Assembly: GCF_035994945.1 (NCBI RefSeq)
Contig: NZ_CP108677.1
Coordinates: 4,526,001 to 4,590,000, forward strand
Reading direction: 5' to 3'
Origin: Streptomyces sp. NBC_01216
GTDB lineage: Bacteria; Actinomycetota; Actinomycetes; Streptomycetales; Streptomycetaceae
DNA length: 64,000 bases
Position 1 is the first letter of the stretch; the number at the start of each line of letters is the position of its first letter. Of the stretch, positions 46,022 to 54,387 are shown piece after piece. Below the pieces are notes generated by a model, which saw nothing but the letters and a program-made list of their open reading frames with translations, was not told the origin of the DNA and did no database searches. Made by a program: the position numbers and the translations under genes.

Positions 46022-46872
46022 CGTCGCCACACGATGCGGCGGGCGCGTATGTGCTCGGCATCCTGGACGCCGACGATGCCGCCGCGTTCGAAGCTCATCT
46101 TGTGGGCTGTGAGGTGTGTGCCGCGCATCTGGAGGAGTTCGCGGGCATGGAGCCGATGCTGGCCATGCTCGCGGACACGACATCCCCGTCCCCCGGGGTC
46201 CTCCTCCCGACCGGGCCCTCCGGCGTCGACCCCTACGCCGACGGCGCCTTCGACGCCTTCGCGCCCCGCCCGCCCGTGCCCCTGGCAGCCCGCAGGCACG
46301 ACGAGCCGCCGGCGGCCGCGCCACCCGACCCACAGCTCCTCGACCGCCTCGTCGACGAGGTCGGAGCGCGGCGGGCCCGGTCCCGGCGCCGCACCTTCCT
46401 CCTCGCCGCCGCGGCGGCCGTGCTCGTCGTCGGCGGTCCCGCGGTAGCGGTGGTCGCCACCTCGGGAGGGGAGCAGCGGAACGTCGCCGTGGACCCGCAC
46501 CCCACCAGCCCGGCCGAGGACGCCTTCTTCCACCACATGGAGGAGAAGGTCCAGGCCACCGACCCGTCCACGCTGGTCAGTGCCACCGTCGGCCTGGAGA
46601 AGAAGGGCTGGGGCACCCACGCCGTCCTGGAACTGAAGAACGTCAAGGGCCCCCTGAAGTGCCGACTGGTCGCCGTCTCCAAGAGCGGGGAGGAGGAGGT
46701 CGTCACCTCCTGGGCCGTCCCGAAGTGGGGGTACGGCATCCCCGGCGCCACCACCGAGAGCGCGCGGAACCCGCTCTACGTCCACGGCGGAGCCGCCATG
46801 GACCGCGACGACATCGACCACTTCGAGGTCCGCACGTTCGACGGGGAGCGCCTCGTGGAGGTCGACGCCTGA
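46018..46872 (+). CDS. rsuA: Zinc-binding anti-sigma factor RsuA-like
   Basis: A 284-residue membrane anti-sigma factor. The cytoplasmic N-terminal anti-sigma domain holds the zinc motif H27-x3-C31-x2-C34; a Pro/Ala-rich linker follows; one membrane span lies at about 124-147; the exported C-terminal half (about 150-284) has a compact sensor-like part and no Cys. It should sequester the sigma factor at the membrane until a surface signal releases it. Translationally coupled to sigU by the ATGA overlap. Confidence 0.88.
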   Translation: MTSPHDAAGAYVLGILDADDAAAFEAHLVGCEVCAAHLEEFAGMEPMLAMLADTTSPSPGVLLPTGPSGVDPYADGAFDAFAPRPPVPLAARRHDEPPAAAPPDPQLLDRLVDEVGARRARSRRRTFLLAAAAAVLVVGGPAVAVVATSGGEQRNVAVDPHPTSPAEDAFFHHMEEKVQATDPSTLVSATVGLEKKGWGTHAVLELKNVKGPLKCRLVAVSKSGEEEVVTSWAVPKWGYGIPGATTESARNPLYVHGGAAMDRDDIDHFEVRTFDGERLVEVDA

Positions 46873-46933
46873 CACGAGCCCCTTCCGTGGCATAAGCTCG
46901 ACGGCTGCCCATGCACGTCAGAAGGGGGCCTCG

Positions 46934-49375
46934 GTGGCCGCGCAGGAAGCCGTCGGTGTGGTCGACACGGTCCGTGACCGCGAGATCGGCGTCGAGCAGA
47001 AACATCTGGATCAGGTCTACCGCCGCCTCGAGGAGAAGATCCACGAGGCGGAGTTCCTGATGAACGACGCCGCCCAGCGGGGGCAGGTCGGCACGCCCGG
47101 CGCCCTCGCGGAGCGGGACGCCCAGGTGTTCCGGGCGGGTGTCCACCTGAACCGGCTCAACAACGAGTTCGAGGACTTCCTCTTCGGCCGGATCGACCTG
47201 CTGCGCGGGAAGGACGGCAAGAAGGGCCCCGACGGCGCGTACACTTCCGTCGAACCCGCCGAGGACGCCGTTCGCTCGGACGGCACCGGCCGGTACGCGG
47301 AGATCGGCGAGACCCTCCACATCGGCCGGATCGGGGTCCTCGACTCCGACTACGCCCCGCTCGTCATCGACTGGCGGGCCCCCGCCGCCGCGCCCTTCTA
47401 CCGCTCGACCCCGGTCGACCCCGGCCGCGTGGTGCGCCGCCGCGTCATCCGCTCCAAGGGCCGCAAGGTCCTCGGCGTCGAGGACGACCTGATGCGCCCC
47501 GAGCTGAAGGCGACCCTCGGCGGACGTGAGCTGCCGGTGATCGGCGACGGCGCCCTGATGGCCGCGCTCGGCCAGGCCCGCAGCCATTCCATGCGCGACA
47601 TCGTCTCCAGCATCCAGGCCGAGCAGGACCTGGTCATCCGCGCTCCCGCCTCCTCCGTCACCTACGTCGAGGGCGGCCCGGGCACCGGCAAGACCGCGGT
47701 CGCCCTGCACCGCGCCGCCTATCTGCTCTACCAGGACCGGCGGCGCTACGCCGGGGGCATCCTGATCGTCTCCCCGACCCCACTGCTCGTCTCGTACACC
47801 GAGGGCGTCCTTCCCTCCCTCGGCGAGGAGGGCCAGGTCGCGATCCGTGCCGTCGGCAGTCTGGTCGACGGCGCCGAGGCCACCGCCTACGACGAGCCGG
47901 CCGTGGCACGCGTCAAGGGCTCCTCCCGCATGGTCGCGGTGCTGCGCAAGGCGGCCCGCGGGGCACTGGAGACTCCGGTCCCCGCCCGGACCGGCGGCGC
48001 ATCCGGCCAGGACGCCCCGGACCAGCTCGCCTTCGACGACGAGGAGGAGCCGCCGGCCGTGCCCGCCGGGACCCCCGTCCTGCTGCGTGTCGTGGCCTTC
48101 GGCCGCCGCGTCGAGCTGGAGGCCGACGAACTGCGGCGTATCCGGCACAACGTCCTGGGAGGCTCCGCCCCGGTCAATCTGCTGCGCCCGCGGGCACGCC
48201 GGCTGCTGCTCGACGCGCTGTACGCCAAGTCCGGTGCCGCGGCCCGCCACAGCGACCCCGAACTCGCCGCCGAGCTGCGGTCCTCCTTCGACGAGGACGT
48301 CTCCACGGAGGACTCCTTCCTGTCCTTCCTCGACGCCTGGTGGCCTGAGCTCACCCCCCGCCAGGTCCTCGACGCGATGGCCGACGAGAAGCGACTGGGC
48401 CGCTGGGCCCGGCGGATCCTCAACCCGGGCGAGGTCCGCCGGCTCGCCCGCTCGCTGCGTCGTGAGGCCCTGTCCGCGCACGACGTGGCACTCCTGGACG
48501 AACTGCACACGCTGCTCGGCGCGCCGGCCCGTCCCCGCAGGAAGCGCGAGTACGACCCGCTGGACCAGCTGACCGGTCTGGACGAGCTGATGCCGGTACG
48601 GGAGGAGACCCAGCGGGAGCGGGCCGAACGGCTCGCTGCGGAGCGCACCGAGTACGCGCACGTCATCGTCGACGAGGCGCAGGACCTCACCCCTATGCAG
48701 TGGCGGATGGTGGGCCGCCGCGGCCGGCACGCGACCTGGACCGTCGTCGGCGACCCGGCGCAGTCCTCCTGGTCCACCCCGGACGAGGCGGCCGAGGCCC
48801 GTGACGAGGCGCTGGGCAGCCGCCCGCCCGGCTCACCCTCCCGGCCTTCCCGGGAGGGTCTCGCGGGCCGCCCCGCGCGTGGCCGGCGTTTCGAGCTGAC
48901 GGTCAACTACCGCAACCCCGCGGAGATCGCCGAACTGGCCGCCAAGGTGCTGGCACTGGCGATGCCCGGCAAGGAGTCCCCGCGTGCGGTCCGCTCCACC
49001 GGGGTGGAGCCGAGGTTCGTCCCGGTGTCGGCGAAGGCAGATCTGGCCGGAACCGTCCGGTCCGAGGCGCGCCGGCTGCTTGAGCGGGTGGACGGCACCG
49101 TCGGTGTCGTCGTCGCCATGAACCGACGCGAGCAGGCGGCCCGGTGGCTGGCCGAGCTCGGCGACCGAGTGGTGGCGCTCGGCTCGCTGGAGGCCAAGGG
49201 GCTGGAGTACGACGCCACGGTGGTCGTCTCGCCCGCGGAGATCGCGGACGAGTCCCCGGCGGGCCTGCGGGTGCTGTACGTCGCCCTGACCCGGGCCACC
49301 CAGCAGCTGACGGTGGTCTCGGGGGCCAGGGACATGCCCGACGCGGACGGCGTCCCGGACCTGCTCAGGGACTGA
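46934..49375 (+). CDS. HelD/UvrD-like superfamily 1 helicase acting on RNA polymerase
   Basis: An 813-residue HelD-type protein. The N-terminal 100 residues form the coiled-coil arm (E-Q-K-H-L-D-Q-V-Y-R-R-L-E-E-K … L-N-R-L-N-N-E-F-E-D-F-L-F) that enters the RNA polymerase secondary channel. Walker A is G-G-P-G-T-G-K-T-A-V-A-L-H-R, Walker B V-I-V-D-E-A-Q-D-L-T, and later helicase motifs include V-A-L-T-R-A-T-Q-Q-L-T. HelD relatives free stalled polymerase; some (HelR) displace rifamycins. Which class applies here is undecided. GTG start with GAAGGGGG upstream. The stop codon falls inside an inverted-repeat element. Confidence 0.9.
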   Translation: MAAQEAVGVVDTVRDREIGVEQKHLDQVYRRLEEKIHEAEFLMNDAAQRGQVGTPGALAERDAQVFRAGVHLNRLNNEFEDFLFGRIDLLRGKDGKKGPDGAYTSVEPAEDAVRSDGTGRYAEIGETLHIGRIGVLDSDYAPLVIDWRAPAAAPFYRSTPVDPGRVVRRRVIRSKGRKVLGVEDDLMRPELKATLGGRELPVIGDGALMAALGQARSHSMRDIVSSIQAEQDLVIRAPASSVTYVEGGPGTGKTAVALHRAAYLLYQDRRRYAGGILIVSPTPLLVSYTEGVLPSLGEEGQVAIRAVGSLVDGAEATAYDEPAVARVKGSSRMVAVLRKAARGALETPVPARTGGASGQDAPDQLAFDDEEEPPAVPAGTPVLLRVVAFGRRVELEADELRRIRHNVLGGSAPVNLLRPRARRLLLDALYAKSGAAARHSDPELAAELRSSFDEDVSTEDSFLSFLDAWWPELTPRQVLDAMADEKRLGRWARRILNPGEVRRLARSLRREALSAHDVALLDELHTLLGAPARPRRKREYDPLDQLTGLDELMPVREETQRERAERLAAERTEYAHVIVDEAQDLTPMQWRMVGRRGRHATWTVVGDPAQSSWSTPDEAAEARDEALGSRPPGSPSRPSREGLAGRPARGRRFELTVNYRNPAEIAELAAKVLALAMPGKESPRAVRSTGVEPRFVPVSAKADLAGTVRSEARRLLERVDGTVGVVVAMNRREQAARWLAELGDRVVALGSLEAKGLEYDATVVVSPAEIADESPAGLRVLYVALTRATQQLTVVSGARDMPDADGVPDLLRD

Positions 49376-49542
49376 GAGCCTGTCGGGTGGCCTCTGACCG
49401 GGCGGTCACGCCCTGGCACGCACGCTGCCGGAGTTGCCGGCATGCCCCGGTAGCTCCGTTACAGCGGCATCGGGGCGCCTTGGAATCACACGCACCAGAC
49501 CGCGCCCGCCTTTCGATCGAAGGTCACCCGACAGGCTCTCAG
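49372..49542. mobile_element. MITE-like inverted-repeat element, full copy C
   Basis: A 171-bp element with about 22-bp terminal inverted repeats: CTGAGAGCCTGTCGGGTG at the left and its complement at the right, ending in CTCTCAG. No coding capacity. A 46-bp left internal part matches the 12.1-kb copy in inverse orientation, and its right core (CCTTGG..TCACACGCACCAGAC) matches the element near 44.6 kb. It resembles a non-autonomous transposon or a streptomycete repeated palindrome. The left end provides the TGA of the helicase gene. Confidence 0.75.
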
Positions 49543-49685
49543 GGTCGTCCCGGAGCGGACGTCATGAAGGTCCGGGTGCGCCCACCGCGTGGGCCGGGCG
49601 CGCCACGGCCCGCCGGCGGGGTCGGCGCCGATGCGGGCCACCGGGCCGGGCCGGGAGGAGTGATTTCCGGCCGACCTGCGTTGTA

Positions 49686-49711
49686 GGAATCGCTCGCCGG
49701 AGTGGTTTGTT
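49686..49711 (+). promoter_or_regulatory. Sigma-R-type promoter of the candidate small RNA
   Basis: GGAAT at 49686-49690 and GTT at 49709-49711 are separated by exactly 18 bases, a perfect match to the GGAAT-N18-GTT consensus for the thiol-stress sigma factor. A TAGCCT box (49711-49716) overlaps the -10 end and could serve the housekeeping sigma factor instead. The predicted start is about 49720. Confidence 0.55.
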
Positions 49712-49720
49712 AGCCTGGTC

Positions 49721-49885
49721 GTGGCACCGGCTCGATCCAAGCCCCCGGGCCCAACCTTCGTCCCTCAGAGGGACCACTTGCCGCGAGGCGAGCATGGCGG
49801 GTCGGTGCCACTCAGGACACTCTTCGTGCTTACGTACGAAGTCGAGGCCCCGTCACCCGTGGTGACCGGGGCCTCTTCTGTTTCC
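49721..49885 (+). ncRNA. Candidate structured small RNA or terminating leader RNA
   Basis: A transcript of about 165 bases is predicted. GTGGCACCGGC (first 11 bases) pairs with GTCGGTGCCAC at 49801-49811, closing a domain that contains GTCCC-tcaga-GGGAC and a GCC-GCGA-GGC hairpin with a GNRA tetraloop. A second hairpin CTTCGT…ACGAAG and a strong intrinsic terminator follow. The 5' end falls just after a sigma-R-type promoter. It is not tRNA, tmRNA, SRP RNA or any riboswitch I can recognise. It may be an sRNA in its own right or a regulated leader of the malic enzyme gene 150 bases downstream. Confidence 0.55.
49844..49883 (+). terminator. Intrinsic terminator of the candidate small RNA
   Basis: GAGGCCCCGTCAC and GTGACCGGGGCCTC form a 13-bp stem with one bulged G and a 5-base loop, followed by TTCTGTTT. 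One of the few terminators here with a real T-tract. Confidence 0.85.
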
Positions 49886-49904
49886 CGTCACCTTCTCGTA
49901 TGGT

Positions 49905-49918
49905 GGAAACTACTTTCC
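49905..49918. promoter_or_regulatory. GGAAA-N4-TTTCC palindrome upstream of malic enzyme
   Basis: A perfect 5-bp-arm palindrome within an A+T-rich pocket (TGGAAACTACTTTCCG), about 120 bases before the start. Next to it, ACCTGC-taccg-GCAGGT (49940-49956) forms a hairpin. Likely operator and leader; regulator unknown. Confidence 0.45.
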
Positions 49919-50038
49919 GAAAACAAAATGACCGCATTACCTGCTACCGGCAGGTAGGTGCGACCATCGGAGGGCGCCGCCGGGCAACCAGCCGGGGCGG
50001 CGTAGCAACGAAGCTAGGGAAAGCGAAGGAACTCGGCC

Positions 50039-51475
50039 ATGGCAACGGCGCCCAGCGTCTCGTACTCGATGACGGTCCGGCTGGAGGTTCCCGCGAGCGG
50101 GACCGCGGTCTCCCAGCTCACCACGGCGGTGGAGTCCCACGGCGGTTCCGTCACCGGCCTCGACGTGACCGCCTCCGGCCACGAGAAGCTCCGGATCGAC
50201 GTCACCATCGCCGCGACCTCGACCGGGCACGCCGACGAGATCGTCGAGCAGCTGAGCCGCATCGGGGGCGTCGTCCTCGGCAAGGTCTCCGACCGTACGT
50301 TCCTGATGCACCTCGGCGGCAAGATCGAGATGGCGTCCAAGCACCCGATCCGCAACCGTGACGACCTCTCGATGATCTACACCCCCGGTGTGGCGCGGGT
50401 GTGCATGGCGATCGCCGAGAACCCCGAGGACGCCCGCCGCCTCACCATCAAGCGCAACTCCGTCGCGGTCGTGACGGACGGTTCCGCCGTCCTCGGCCTG
50501 GGGAACATCGGCCCCAAGGCCGCGCTGCCCGTCATGGAGGGCAAGGCGGCCCTCTTCAAGCGCTTCGCCGGCATCGACGCCTGGCCGCTCTGCCTCGACA
50601 CCCAGGACACCGACGCCATCGTCGAGATCGTCAAGGCGATCGCCCCCGGCTTCGCCGGCATCAACCTGGAGGACATCTCGGCGCCCCGCTGCTTCGAGAT
50701 CGAGGCGCGGCTGCGCGAGGCCCTCGACATCCCCGTCTTCCACGACGACCAGCACGGCACCGCGATCGTCGTCCTCGCCGCCCTCACCAACGCCCTGCGC
50801 GTGGTGGGCAAGGGCATCGGTGACGTACGGGTCGTCATGTCCGGTGCGGGCGCGGCCGGTACGGCCATCCTGAAGCTGCTGATCGCCGCCGGCGTCAAGC
50901 ACGCGGTCGTCGCCGACATCTACGGCGTGGTGCACGCGGGCCGCACCGACCTGGTCGACGCCGCTCCCGGTACCCCGCTGCGCTGGATCGCCGACAACAC
51001 CAACCCGGAGGGTGTCACGGGCACCCTGAAGGAGGCGGTGGCCGGCGCGGACGTGTTCATCGGCGTGTCCGCCCCGAACGTGCTCGGCGCCGACGACGTC
51101 GCCGCCATGGCGGACGGGGCGATCGTGTTCGCGCTCGCCAACCCGGACCCCGAGGTGGATCCGGCGATCGCCCGTCAGACGGCGGCCGTCGTGGCCACGG
51201 GCCGCTCGGACTTCCCCAACCAGATCAACAACGTGCTGGTCTTCCCCGGCGTCTTCCGGGGCCTGCTGGACGCCCAGTCCCGCACGGTCAACACGGGCAT
51301 GATGCTGGCGGCGGCCGAGGCCCTCGCCGACGTCGTCACCGAGGACGAGCTGAACCCGAACTACATCATCCCCTCGGTCTTCAACGACAAGGTCGCGGGT
51401 GCCGTGGCGGGGGCCGTCCGGAATGCCGCCAAGGCGGCCGGCGCGGGCGCGGACTCGTCCTCGATCGGGCTGTGA
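50039..51475 (+). CDS. Malic enzyme (oxidative decarboxylation of malate) with N-terminal ACT domain
   Basis: A 478-residue malic enzyme. Residues about 5-85 form an ACT-like regulatory domain (Y-S-M-T-V-R-L-E-V-P … V-S-D-R-T-F-L-M-H-L-G-G-K-I-E), suggesting allosteric control. The catalytic core starts at Y-T-P-G-V-A; conserved Lys in K-A-A-L, the metal ligands in N-L-E-D-I-S and F-H-D-D-Q-H-G-T-A, and a Rossmann G-A-G-A-A-G follow. Cofactor preference is likely NAD but not decided by sequence here. It converts malate to pyruvate, linking the TCA cycle to lipid and polyketide precursors. ATG with AAGGA before it. Confidence 0.93.
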   Translation: MATAPSVSYSMTVRLEVPASGTAVSQLTTAVESHGGSVTGLDVTASGHEKLRIDVTIAATSTGHADEIVEQLSRIGGVVLGKVSDRTFLMHLGGKIEMASKHPIRNRDDLSMIYTPGVARVCMAIAENPEDARRLTIKRNSVAVVTDGSAVLGLGNIGPKAALPVMEGKAALFKRFAGIDAWPLCLDTQDTDAIVEIVKAIAPGFAGINLEDISAPRCFEIEARLREALDIPVFHDDQHGTAIVVLAALTNALRVVGKGIGDVRVVMSGAGAAGTAILKLLIAAGVKHAVVADIYGVVHAGRTDLVDAAPGTPLRWIADNTNPEGVTGTLKEAVAGADVFIGVSAPNVLGADDVAAMADGAIVFALANPDPEVDPAIARQTAAVVATGRSDFPNQINNVLVFPGVFRGLLDAQSRTVNTGMMLAAAEALADVVTEDELNPNYIIPSVFNDKVAGAVAGAVRNAAKAAGAGADSSSIGL

Positions 51476-51784
51476 CGGGCCCCACGTCCGGCTGAGGAAC
51501 GGCGCGTCGCGCGTCGTCGCGCCGTAAACCCGCCTTTAGGGTTGCTGTTCGGCTCCAAAGGGTCCCGGCGGAGTCGACGGAACGTCACCCTGCCGGAGGC
51601 CGGGGCGCTTTTCGTGTGACCCCGGAGAGTGCCGGATTGGCGTTCCCGCCGCTGGTGGGGGCAGGATGCCTATTCGGGCGCGAGGGTCTGTCAGCAGACC
51701 CGGGTCCGGGGACTGTCCGAGGGCCCTGGCAGCATCGGCTTCGATCTCACGCCTCACAGGCAAGAAGAACACGGGAGTAACAAC
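51476..51784. other. Region between malic enzyme and hup
   Basis: This 309-base gap starts with a terminator-like hairpin (ACGGCGCG / CGCGCCGT at 51499-51525). The rest should hold the hup promoter; TTTTCGTGTGACC near 51610 is A+T-richer but no clear boxes were found. No gene supported. Confidence 0.45.
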
Positions 51785-52066
51785 ATGAACCGCAGTGAGC
51801 TGGTGGCCGCCCTGGCCGACCGTGCCGAGGTGACCCGCAAGGACGCCGACGCCGTGCTGGCCGCTCTCGCCGAGACCGTCGGCGAGGTCGTCGCCAAGGG
51901 CGACGAGAAGGTCACCATCCCCGGCTTCCTGACCTTCGAGCGCACCCACCGTGCCGCTCGCACCGCTCGTAACCCGCAGACCGGCGACCCGATCAACATC
52001 CCGGCCGGTTACAGCGTGAAGGTCTCCGCGGGCTCGAAGCTCAAGGAAGCCGCCAAGGGCAAGTAA
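51785..52066 (+). CDS. hup: DNA-binding protein HU
   Basis: A 93-residue HU nucleoid protein: M-N-R-S-E-L-V-A-A-L-A-D-R-A at the N-terminus, G-F-L-T-F-E-R-T-H-R-A-A-R and the DNA-bending arm R-N-P-Q-T-G-D-P-I-N-I-P. It lacks the long Lys-rich tail of the second Streptomyces HU (HupS), so it is the housekeeping form (HupA type). Strong terminator follows. Confidence 0.95.
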   Translation: MNRSELVAALADRAEVTRKDADAVLAALAETVGEVVAKGDEKVTIPGFLTFERTHRAARTARNPQTGDPINIPAGYSVKVSAGSKLKEAAKGK

Positions 52067-52103
52067 ACGCCCCGGGGCCTCTGACCGGGCCTGCAGGCGA
52101 CGA

Positions 52104-52138
52104 AAGGGCGGCCACCCTGTCAGGGGGTGGCCGCCCTT
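52104..52138. terminator. Terminator between hup and murA
   Basis: AAGGGCGGCCACCC and GGGTGGCCGCCCTT form a 14-bp perfect stem with a 7-base loop followed by CCG. Bidirectional for the convergent murA. Confidence 0.88.
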
Positions 52139-52159
52139 CCGTTCGTCCGTCTACGGGCC

Positions 52160-53500
52160 CTACACCAGGGCGCTGCCCGGCAGCTCGACCTTGGCGCCGA
52201 GTTCGACGAGCTTCCGCATGAAGTTCTCGTAGCCGCGGTTGATCAGGTCGATGCCGTGCACCCGGCTGGTGCCCTGCGCCGCCAGCGCGGCGATGAGATA
52301 CGAGAAGCCGCCGCGCAGGTCGGGAATGACCAGGTCGGCGCCCTGGAGCCGGGTCGGCCCCGAGACGACCGCGGAGTGCAGGAAGTTGCGCTGGCCGAAG
52401 CGGCAGTCCGAACCGCCCAGGCACTCGCGGTACAGCTGGATGTGCGCCCCCATCTGGTTGAGCGCCGAGGTGAAGCCGAGCCGCGACTCGTAGACCGTCT
52501 CGTGGACGATGGAGAGGCCGGACGCCTGCGTCAACGCCACCACCAGCGGCTGCTGCCAGTCCGTCTGGAAGCCGGGATGCACGTCCGTCTCCAGGGCGAT
52601 GGCGTTCAGCTGCCCGCCCGGGTGCCAGAAGCGGATGCCCTCGTCGTCGATCTCGAAGGCGCCGCCCACCCGCCGGTAGGTGTTGAGGAAGGTCATCATC
52701 GAGCGCTGCTGGGCTCCGCGCACATAGATGTTGCCCTCGGTCGCCAGCGCCGCCGACGCCCAGGAGGCGGCCTCCAGGCGGTCCGGGAGCGCCCGGTGGG
52801 TGTAGCCGTCGAGCCGGTCGACACCGGTGATCCGGATCGTCCGGTCGGTGTCCACGGAGATGATCGCGCCCATCTTCTGGAGCACGCAGATCAGGTCCTC
52901 GATCTCCGGCTCCACCGCCGCGTTGGAGAGCTCGGTGACGCCCTCCGCGAGCACGGCCGTGAGCAGGACCTGCTCCGTCGAGCCGACTGAGGGGTACGGC
53001 AGGCGGATCTTGGTTCCGCGCAGCCGCTGCGGGGCCTCCAGATACTGGCCGTCCTCCCGCTTCTCGATCGTCGCGCCGAACTGCCGCAGCACGTCGAAGT
53101 GGAAGTCGATCGGCCGGCCGCCGATGTCACAACCGCCCAGGCCCGGGATGAAGGCGTGGCCGAGGCGGTGCAGCAGCGGCCCGCAGAAGAGGATCGGGAT
53201 GCGCGAGGAGCCGGCGTGGGCGTCGATGTCGGCCACGTTGGCGGACTCGACGTGCGTCGGGTCGAGGATCAGCTCGCCCGGCTCGTCCCCCGGGCGGACG
53301 GTGACGCCGTGCAACTGCAGGAGCCCGCGCACCACTCGGACGTCCCGGATGTCGGGCACGTTGCGCAGCCGGCTCGGCCCGCTGCCGAGGAGGGCGGCGA
53401 CCATCGCCTTGGGCACGAGGTTCTTCGCGCCGCGAACGCGGATCTCGCCCTCCAGCGGGGTTCCGCCGTGGACAAGCAGTACATCGTCTGTGCCGGTCAT
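52160..53500 (-). CDS. murA: UDP-N-acetylglucosamine 1-carboxyvinyltransferase MurA
   Basis: A 446-residue MurA, the first committed enzyme of peptidoglycan synthesis, adding enolpyruvate to UDP-GlcNAc. Substrate contacts G-A-K-N (24-27) and the active-site Cys in G-G-C-D-I-G-G-R-P-I-D (C124) are present, so it should be fosfomycin-sensitive at that residue. The chosen ATG matches the family; the 42 upstream residues in frame are not conserved. Divergent from yqgE with 254 bases between. Confidence 0.95.
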   Translation of the reverse strand: MTGTDDVLLVHGGTPLEGEIRVRGAKNLVPKAMVAALLGSGPSRLRNVPDIRDVRVVRGLLQLHGVTVRPGDEPGELILDPTHVESANVADIDAHAGSSRIPILFCGPLLHRLGHAFIPGLGGCDIGGRPIDFHFDVLRQFGATIEKREDGQYLEAPQRLRGTKIRLPYPSVGSTEQVLLTAVLAEGVTELSNAAVEPEIEDLICVLQKMGAIISVDTDRTIRITGVDRLDGYTHRALPDRLEAASWASAALATEGNIYVRGAQQRSMMTFLNTYRRVGGAFEIDDEGIRFWHPGGQLNAIALETDVHPGFQTDWQQPLVVALTQASGLSIVHETVYESRLGFTSALNQMGAHIQLYRECLGGSDCRFGQRNFLHSAVVSGPTRLQGADLVIPDLRGGFSYLIAALAAQGTSRVHGIDLINRGYENFMRKLVELGAKVELPGSALV

Positions 53501-53754
53501 GAATCTCGCGTTCCGGAGTCGTCGGGCAGGGGCCAGGCAAATAGGGTAAGGGCCGATCACCCCCGTTCCGGTAGAGCCGGGGGCCCGTGCAGATGTAATG
53601 AATTCGGCACAACACACTATGCTCATGTGATCTTGCGGAGTGTCACCGTCCGTTTGTGGATCCGGGCACCCGCCGCAGCCGCCCTGAACTGCGCCGGTCG
53701 TCCGCCCGGCCGGAGGGGCCCCGCGAACGCCGAAGATGCGGGATCATGTGTCGC

Positions 53755-54315
53755 ATGACCGAGGTGTCCTCGCTCACAGGGCGACTGCTCGTGGCCAGCC
53801 CCGCCCTGGCCGATCCGCATTTCGACCGCGCGGTGGTGCTTCTCCTCGACCACGACGACGAGGGCTCCCTCGGCGTGGTCCTCAACCGGCCCACCCCTGT
53901 GACGGTCGGTGACATCCTCGAGCCCTGGGCCGCCCTCGCCGGCGAGCCGAGCGTGGTCTTCCAGGGCGGCCCGGTCTCCCTGGACGCGGCCCTCGGGCTC
54001 GCGGTGATCCCCGGCGACGAGGGGCCGCTGGGCTGGCGCCGGGTGCACGGCGCGATCGGCCTGGTGGACCTGGAGACCCCGCCCGAGCTCCTCGGTCCCG
54101 CGGTGGGTGCCCTGCGGATCTTCGCCGGCTACGCGGGCTGGGGGCCCGGCCAGCTGGAGGCGGAACTGGGCGAGGGCGCCTGGTACGTCGTCGAGTCCGA
54201 GCCCGGCGACGTGTCCTCCCCGCACCCGGAGACGCTGTGGCGGTCGGTGCTCCGCCGCCAGCGCGGCGACCTGGCGATCGTCGCGACGTACCCGGACGAT
54301 CCCTCGCTGAACTGA
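53755..54315 (+). CDS. YqgE/AlgH family protein
   Basis: A 186-residue protein of the YqgE/AlgH (UPF0301) family: S-L-T-G-R-L-L-V-A-S-P at the start, L-G-V-V-L-N-R-P-T near 42-50 and G-Y-A-G-W-G-P-G-Q-L-E-x-E. AlgH affects alginate genes in Pseudomonas, but no molecular role is established. The chosen ATG starts the conserved N-terminus. Precedes the DUF3039 gene on the same strand by 72 bases. Confidence 0.88.
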   Translation: MTEVSSLTGRLLVASPALADPHFDRAVVLLLDHDDEGSLGVVLNRPTPVTVGDILEPWAALAGEPSVVFQGGPVSLDAALGLAVIPGDEGPLGWRRVHGAIGLVDLETPPELLGPAVGALRIFAGYAGWGPGQLEAELGEGAWYVVESEPGDVSSPHPETLWRSVLRRQRGDLAIVATYPDDPSLN

Positions 54316-54387
54316 GCCGGCCCGGCGGCGGACCGCGGACCCCGGCGGGGCGCGGGCACCCGCGGAGCTTCAGTACCCTTGGCTGTT

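Larger units (their letters stand above)
49376..50038. other. Long non-coding region between helicase and malic enzyme
   Basis: This 663-base gap holds, in order, the inverted-repeat element, a GC-rich segment with no features, a sigma-R-type promoter with a structured RNA and terminator, and the malic-enzyme leader with a GGAAA-ctac-TTTCC palindrome. Open frames in it have no family resemblance. Confidence 0.6.

Noticed and set aside
49740..49815. Known riboswitch (SAM, cobalamin, TPP, glycine, c-di-AMP) in the RNA candidate
   Set aside because: None of their conserved core words could be found; the element is left as unknown.
49434..49957. Short open frames between the helicase and malic enzyme genes
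   Set aside because: They cover the repeat element and the structured RNA and have no family resemblance.
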